Source: Diatrype stigma (Eukaryota; Ascomycota; Sordariomycetes; Xylariales; Diatrypaceae). From it: 64,000 nt of DNA. The notes beneath the pieces were generated by a model. The model saw only the letters and a list, made by a program, of their open reading frames with translations. It had not been told where the DNA came from and ran no database searches. A program made the translations under genes and the position numbers. This document shows, piece by piece, positions 58,398-64,000 of this stretch. The stretch is from the NCBI GenBank assembly GCA_022225965.2, contig JAKJXP020000055.1, positions 247,815 through 311,814 of the forward strand. Direction: 5' to 3'. Within the stretch, counting starts at the first letter, position 1. Each line of letters opens with the position of its first letter.

Positions 58398-59108
58398 CGT
58401 TACTGCGTTAGTAGACTATGCGCATGCCTGCTTATATTGGTTGGTGCACAGATTGTGTCGTTATCGTGGTGTGTGTGTGGGAATGTAGGTAGAACAATTG
58501 TTGTAGGGGGAATTTGGTAGTTTCAGGACAAGATGGCGACTGTTTGATATTCGAGTTTTGGGGTTCAAGCTCTAGGGTTCAATAAAAGGAAGCATCTGTA
58601 TGTCGATCGATCAAAAAAAGTTATCCAGGTTCAGGTGTCTAATCCATCCCATCCATGATCAATCAGACGCTAGTTAGGCAGCCTCGCAGCCGTAGCGCTA
58701 GTTTATACCAATCACAGCTGACAATTCAATTTCATGTGGGACCAGCACCCCGCAATAGCCTCGCCCTGTTCCTGACATCAACTCCCCTAAATATGTACCT
58801 AAATACCTACCTGTAGCTACCGGGTACCTTATACTCTATACAACCCCACCATCCAATGACATGGGCATGACATACACGCATGACCGCATTTATATGACCT
58901 TTTTGTATTCATACCCCTATACTCCCTGACGACCCCTTTTCTGACATACTTGATTCTGTCTGTCCCTCCTCCCTCCCACTCCCACTCTCTCACTCACCCA
59001 CTAGGTACAAGGAAGCCTGCCTACACCAGAGAGAGCGGCATAAGGAAAGAAAAAGAAAAGGGAAGCGAAAGAAAAAGAAAAAAAAAAAAAAGAAAAAAAG
59101 AAAACAAA
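58398..59108. other. Divergent promoter region of Faf1-like gene and HIS6
   Basis: 711 bp with no gene. The last 90 bp before the HIS6 ATG is very A-rich (gaaaaagaaaagggaagcga and continuing), a typical fungal leader. No clear Gcn4/CPC1-type TGACTCA site was seen, although histidine genes are often under that control. Confidence 0.6.
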
Positions 59109-60276
59109 ATGACCATCTTCCGCCCGTGCATCGACCTGCACGCCGGCCAGGTGAAGCAGATCGTAGGCGGCACGCTCAGCGACGGCACCAGCAGCAGCGA
59201 GACGGCCAAGCTCAAGACGAACTACGTGTCGCGGCTGCCGGCCGCCCACTACGCCCGCCTGTACCGCGAGCGCGCGCTCGAGGGCGCCCACGTCGTCATG
59301 CTGGGGCCCGGCAACGACGCCGCCGCCGCCGAGGCCCTGGCCGCCTGGCCGGGCCACCTGCAGGTCGGCGGCGGCGTCACCGACGCGAACGCCGCGGAGT
59401 GGATCGAGAAGGGGGCTTCGAAGGTGAGTCCCCCTCCTTTTTTGGTTTCACTTTTTCCAAAGGGGTCGAGTTTGTGTGAGATGGGTTTGAAAGGCTGGGT
59501 TGAAGCGTTACTCACTCCCTCCACTTCGCCCGAGGTAGGTCATCATCACGTCCTTCCTCTTCCCGGACGGCCGGTTCAGCCAGGAGCGCCTGGACGCCGT
59601 GCTGGCGGCCCTGGGCGGCGACCCGGAGAAGCTGGTCATCGACCTGAGCTGCCGGCGGCGCGGCGACGACCGCTGGTTCGTCGCTATGAACAAGTGGCAG
59701 ACTATCACGGATATGGAGGTCAACGAAGGTTAGTCAGTCACTCAGGGAGTCATTTGGTCGGTTGTTCGTTTCTTGTCACCATGCAACGTAACCTACACAA
59801 AACAGCCCCCGCCCCTCTGCCCTCCCCTCCTCTCCTTGTTTTTCTTTCTGTTTTATCTGCCCATCCACCACACAGCATGTACAACACACACCCTGGCCCC
59901 GGGGACACAAAAGCAAGGGAACACAGAAAAAACCACTAAAACGCAAAAAAAAACAGAGGCGATCAGGCGCCTAGAGCCCTACTGCTCCGAGTTCCTGATC
60001 CACGCGGCCGACAACGAGGGCCTGCAGGGCGGGATCGACGAGCGGCTGGTGGAGCGGCTGGCGGCGTGGTGCACGAAGGAGAGCAGCAGCAGGCCGATGT
60101 CGGCGGTGACGTACGCCGGCGGGGGCCGGACCCTAGCCGATCTGGACCTCGTGGCGCGGCTGAGTGGCGGCCGCGTCGACCTGACGATCGGCAGCGCGCT
60201 GGACTGCTTCGGCGGGAGCGGGGTCCGGTTCGACGACTGCGTGGAGTGGAATCGGCAGCAGCAGGAGCAATTATAA
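59109..60276 (+). CDS. HIS6: Phosphoribosylformimino-5-aminoimidazole carboxamide ribotide isomerase (HisA/His6)
   Basis: Fourth step of histidine biosynthesis: Amadori isomerisation of ProFAR to PRFAR in a TIM barrel. Exons 59109-59423, 59539-59728 and 59957-60276 give 274 residues (the yeast enzyme has 261). The first strand is [20 protein letters not shown], with the presumed catalytic Asp at residue 9. Later blocks are [48 protein letters not shown] and the phosphate-binding end [14 protein letters not shown] and [14 protein letters not shown]. Although an open frame extends upstream, the ATG at 59109 is chosen because it sits directly before the conserved first strand and after an A-rich leader. 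Third codon positions are strongly GC-biased. Convergent with coronin. Confidence 0.94.
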
Positions 60277-61011
60277 GAAAAGGAGTAACTAAGAACAGCA
60301 TCTAGAAGGAAAGAGATGAGATGATGATGCATCAAGCTTATTCATGGCTGAGGGGGTGGATGGGTGAGTGAGTGCTCGAGTGAGCGGCCTTCGAAAGGAG
60401 CTTATCTTATTCATAAGGGGCTCGAGGCAAGGGGTCATGAAAAGTCACTCAACGAGAAACTGAAGAAGGGGGAACAGGATTCTACGGTGCAAACCTGCCA
60501 GCACCCAACCAACCTTGAACTGTTCTTCAATTTAAGGATAAGGCATGCGCATGTATATATATATGTGAGGTTAAAGTAAAATGAGGAATGCAAATAGTAC
60601 CTACAAACACAAGAGCAGAATACCCGAGCAAGCGGGAAGCGAGTGAGCAGACAGACCCCTCGGGAACGTTGGCTGAGTGAGCGAGTAGTTGCTTCCTTTT
60701 CTTCTTGATTTTTTTGGTTGCGAGTAATACCTGGCTTGGAATTTTTGGAATCTAAATACATGCCTTCCGTTGTCGTTGAATTGTCGTTATCCATCCATCC
60801 ATCTGCTAGCAACCCACTCGAGCTCAATACATTTTTCTTTCTCTATCCTTCTCTTACCCCTTGTCTCGTCTCTTCTCTTCTCTTCTGTATTATCATATCC
60901 TAACCTATCCTATCCACATACGCACACACACACACACACTACACCGCACTGTTGCTTCAAGTGCTAGTTAATTGCACTACACTACTACAATATACAGACG
61001 CGGACTTTACA
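60277..61011. other. Convergent intergenic region between HIS6 and CRN1
   Basis: No gene; it contains the two 3' ends, an ATCC microsatellite near 60789-60800 and a CA repeat at about 60919-60938. Confidence 0.7.
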
Positions 61012-63281
61012 TTATGGCTTGAGGGATTCCAGCTCCAGCTCGAGTTGACGGATGCGCTCGCTCTGGTCCTGCGACCCAGAGCCGACCCGCTTCTTCAGGC
61101 TGTCTATCTCGGCCGTGAGGTGGGTGATGTGGTCGCCCTGCACGCTAATCAGCTTCGTCTGGTTCTCTAGAAGCTGCTTGATCTGCTCTAGCGATTGCTC
61201 TACGGCCGGGGTGGGTGCGCTGGAAGACGCTGGGGTCGGTGTTGCTGTGCTTTGGCCCGAAAACGCTGACGACTTTATGGGGGACGCTGGTTTCGGTGGC
61301 GCGGCCGTCGCCGTCTTGGTCGGCTTGATGGGGGCCACTTCGGGCTTCGCAGATATCGAGGCTCGCACAGAAGGCTTCGAGATTTCTTCGAAGCTTGAAG
61401 CGTCATCCTCCTCCTCTTCCTCCTTGTCATTGTACTTGGACGCCATAGCTGCAATAGAGCTCTTCTGGTCCTTGACTTCAGGTGGCGGCGCACGAGTTGC
61501 TGCCGGTGTAGATGCCGGTTCTGGTTCCTTCGGCGCTGGCTTAGGGGCTGGAGCAGGCGCCGTTGTAGAAGCAGCTGGCTTGTAGTCAGCCGGCACTTCC
61601 ACCGGTTCGGCGCCCTCGTAAATGCTCTCGAAGTCGATCTTCGGCGGCAGGGCTGTCTTGCCCGAAATCCAATCCGCGGCACTTAGACCAGCTTTCGTGC
61701 CGACTGCCGGAGGGAAGATATCCGACTGGAACGTTTCGGCGCGGCGGGGCACGGTGAACGAGATGGGCTCGATATAATTATCATTGACTGTCTTGTAAGC
61801 TCTCATGACTTCGTTTTCGTGAACCTGAATTGCTATTAGCGCAACGTTGATATCGTCGTGGATGAAGCGTGACCCACGTTGACACCGCGCTTTGGCACGA
61901 AGGCAACTCCTCTTTGAGGATCGCCAGACTTGTACTCCGATAGGAACTCGAACTTGTCGTTCTCGTACTCATAGTAGCGAATGTTCCCATCGCTAAGAAT
62001 AATCAGCATTGGGGCAGTTCCATTACGTCATCGCAAACAGCTAAGCAACTTACCCTTTTCCAGCAAGGTACAGACAATTACAGGAGTCGTCTAAAACGTG
62101 AGGTTAGAGGAAAGACACAAACATGACTGCGCATGACGAACTTACCCCAGAATGGCATGTTGACACCAGAAATACTATCGAGGGTGGTAAAGCCACCGAT
62201 TGGCGTATTGCTGCCAGGCTCCCACAGGGCTAGTTGACGGTCGCTCATCCTGGAGAAACCCGTCGTGGCAAACCTGTTGTGCTCGCCGAGCCAGACGACC
62301 CGACTGTTCTTGGCTCCTTCGTGGCCTGGTCCTTCGTGTGCCGGCCGTTCTTGGCGGACATCCCATACCCGAAGTTTCTTGTCTCTAGAGGTAGTAGCTA
62401 ACATTGTGCCAGCAGCATTCCACGACAGACTCTGGATGACGTCGGAATGCTTCAGAGAGTGTACGGCGGATCCGGTACCGATATCCCAGATCTTGATGGT
62501 GAGGTCTCCCGAAGCAGAGGCAAGAATGTTCTCAGCAGCGGGATTGAAGTTGACCTGGCCGACCTTCCTGGTATGGCCGGTGAACTTGGCAATGGGAGCT
62601 ACATCGGCGGGCTCTTCGGCATCGGTGAACAAGGTAAAGTCTTGAGGCACCTGCCAGATCATGACCTTTCCATCATCGGAGGCCGAGGCGATTATGCGAT
62701 CGTCGAAGGGGTTCCTTAACAAACAAAAAATGTTAGGCTAAACGGGTCGATAGAGATCGACCTAGGTTTCTCTCCAGGCATCGTGGGACGTGGGGTCGCG
62801 TGCGCACCAGTCGGTATCAGTCACTACGGCGGTATGGCCGCGGAATAGGGGGATAACGTCGGGAAGCTTGCCCTTCTCATTCAGGGGGATGACGGCGAAG
62901 GCGCCTCCTCCGCTAGCATCCCAATTGACAGCCAGGTATTCCGGATTGACCTATCGCGACGAAGTTCCGGTTAGTGCCAATGCCCAATGGCGCAGGTGGC
63001 GAATGACACCCGACAGCTACAGCAACGGACGCGCAATGGGCAATGAGAAGTGGGAAATCGGACCTTGATCAAATTCGTATCCCAAGCGTTCCGACTAACG
63101 CGTATGTTGTCGTAGCAGGAGTCCTTTCGTGTCGACTTGCCAAATACATGTCCTGATGATCACGGCGCCGGGTTAGTTTCGTGGTTCGCTGCAGGGCGCA
63201 TCTGACCTGGCTGGAAAAGCAAAAGGGGGGCTGATGATGACACATACGATACTTGGACGCCCGGACAAAGCGGCCAGACAT
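61012..63281 (-). CDS. crn1: Coronin, actin-binding WD40 protein
   Basis: Binds F-actin and regulates the Arp2/3 complex at cortical patches. Seven exons read from the right: 63248-63281, 63064-63152, 62808-62950, 62146-62714, 62054-62090, 61878-61992, 61012-61824. All joins are in frame, giving 599 residues. The N-terminal coronin signature is MSGRFVRASKYRHVFGKSTR, then NAWDTNLIKVNPEYLAVNWD. The WD40 propeller has IASASDDGKVMIWQVP, FTGHTRKVGQVNFNP and LASASGDLTIKIWD. The coronin-specific block FATTGFSRMSDRQLALWEPG and the DUF1900-type region (VMRAYKTVNDNYIEPISFTV) follow. Next is a Pro/Ala-rich unique region with an acidic cluster (KEEEEEDDASSFEE). The C-terminal coiled coil (LEQIKQLLENQTKLI; RIRQLELELESLK) would trimerise. 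Intron 2 has an unusual donor (GTCCGA). Confidence 0.95.
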
Positions 63282-63802
63282 GATGTTCTTATGATGTATT
63301 ACGCAGTGAGTAATAATAGTAATAATAGGTATACTAGGCAAGATATGAAGGGAGAAGTAGAAGGCGAGTGCGTGCGTGGGAAATGCAGAAGGAGAGGAGA
63401 GGTTGAAGTAAATAGCGGCTAGAACGAGGCTGTGTGATAGAAATCAGGAAGAGCGAAACATCAGACAACGGCACGGACAAGGTTCTGTAGCAGTAGGTAA
63501 GTACCTAGGTAGGTACCTGGTATGTAGGTTACCTAACTGGGCAGAGAGGTAGGGGTATGAGTTAGAGCTGAGTTATGCGTAAGCGCTCTACTCGTCAGGG
63601 CTCTAATCGCCTTCTGACCCACATTTTGCCCGCTTCGCGGATGTAGTCAGGGACTAGCTAAACGTATTGCAAAAGCAAAACGTATTATAAATCGCTACCT
63701 CTCATTTGTATGCGTTTCCACTTAAAATTAAAGTAACGTACCTTATTGCAATTCCTCGTTTTAATGCATGCGATATTTTCAATTATTATTTCATTACTAG
63801 GC
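63282..63802. other. Upstream region of CRN1, AT-rich toward the right
   Basis: Promoter side of coronin followed, from about 63660, by AT-rich DNA that looks RIP-damaged. No intact gene. Confidence 0.55.
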
Positions 63803-64000
63803 TTATGCAAAACAGGAATTTAAGTGAGTCCTAAAGATTCTAAGTTCCTGCGCTTTATACGGCGTGTTAATTGTAAGTGCTGCAGGTGCTGCAGGTGCTG
63901 TAGGTGCTGTAGGTGCTGTAGGTGCTGTAGGTGCTGTAGGTGCTGTAGGTGCTGTAGGTGCTGTAGGTGCTGTAGGTGCTGTAGGTGCTGTAGGTGCTGT
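63803..64000 (-). pseudogene. Possible retroelement gag-like fragment, RIP-damaged, cut by window edge
   Basis: On the minus strand a frame enters from the right edge as repeated Thr-Ala-Pro (about 12 units), becomes AAPAALTINTPYKAQELRIF and then RTHLNSCFA, and ends at TAA (63803-63805). Reading past that stop gives many TAA codons where CAA would restore glutamine, as RIP produces. A Pro/Ala/Thr-rich lead followed by a short charged helix resembles the start of fungal LTR-retrotransposon Gag proteins, but no catalytic domain is in view. The identity is inference. Confidence 0.35.
63877..64000. repeat. 9-bp minisatellite (gtgctgtag) continuing past the window edge
   Basis: About 13-14 copies of the nine-base unit (first copies gtgctgcag, then perfect gtgctgtag) run to the last base of the window. 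Confidence 0.95.

Overview
The window looks like nuclear DNA of a filamentous ascomycete (Pezizomycotina, most likely Sordariomycetes). The evidence is many short GT-AG introns, a Ste12 protein with C-terminal C2H2 zinc fingers (absent from yeasts), HMG-box genes of the MAT1-2-1 type, and transposon remains with repeat-induced point mutation (RIP)-like stop codons. All gene models are my own splices read from the sequence; family names come from recognising protein motifs, and no database search was run.

Layout. 1-476: 5' end of a ferric-reductase-like gene (minus), cut by the window edge. 6.1-9.0 kb: large uncharacterised nuclear-looking protein (minus). 10.36-14.55 kb: CLU1, clustered mitochondria protein (plus). 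16.9-19.2 kb: FHA plus forkhead transcription factor (minus), convergent with CLU1. 21.8-30.0 kb: four tandem HMG-box genes, all on plus. 30.66-32.58 kb: DML1/misato (minus). 33.16-33.92 kb: peroxiredoxin-like protein (plus). 35.0-37.0 kb: cytochrome P450 (plus). 37.0-53.1 kb: gene desert holding a decayed Tc1/mariner element with recognisable inverted ends (40.9-42.4 kb). 53.1-55.6 kb: STE12 (plus). 56.8-57.06 kb: tRNA-like pol III element (minus). 57.2-58.4 kb: Faf1-like ribosome-assembly factor (minus), divergent from 59.1-60.3 kb HIS6 (plus). 61.0-63.3 kb: coronin CRN1 (minus). 63.8-64.0 kb: edge of a possible RIP-damaged retroelement with a 9-bp minisatellite.

Most of the window is conserved housekeeping genes: actin (coronin), histidine synthesis, mitochondrial distribution (CLU1, DML1), ribosome assembly and two developmental regulators. 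The unusual part is the HMG array. Its members share an HMG box split by a phase-1 intron inside a serine codon, a hallmark of MAT1-2-1. Copies C and D also have an N-terminal domain that looks like that of MAT1-2-1. No alpha-box gene, SLA2 or APN2 is visible, so this is probably not the ordinary mating-type locus. Copy A is a clear pseudogene and copy B has a frameshifted tail. Copies C and D are otherwise intact, but both carry one in-frame UAG at exactly the same place, between the N-terminal domain and the HMG box. Copy C has also gained 19 pentapeptide repeats downstream of its HMG box.
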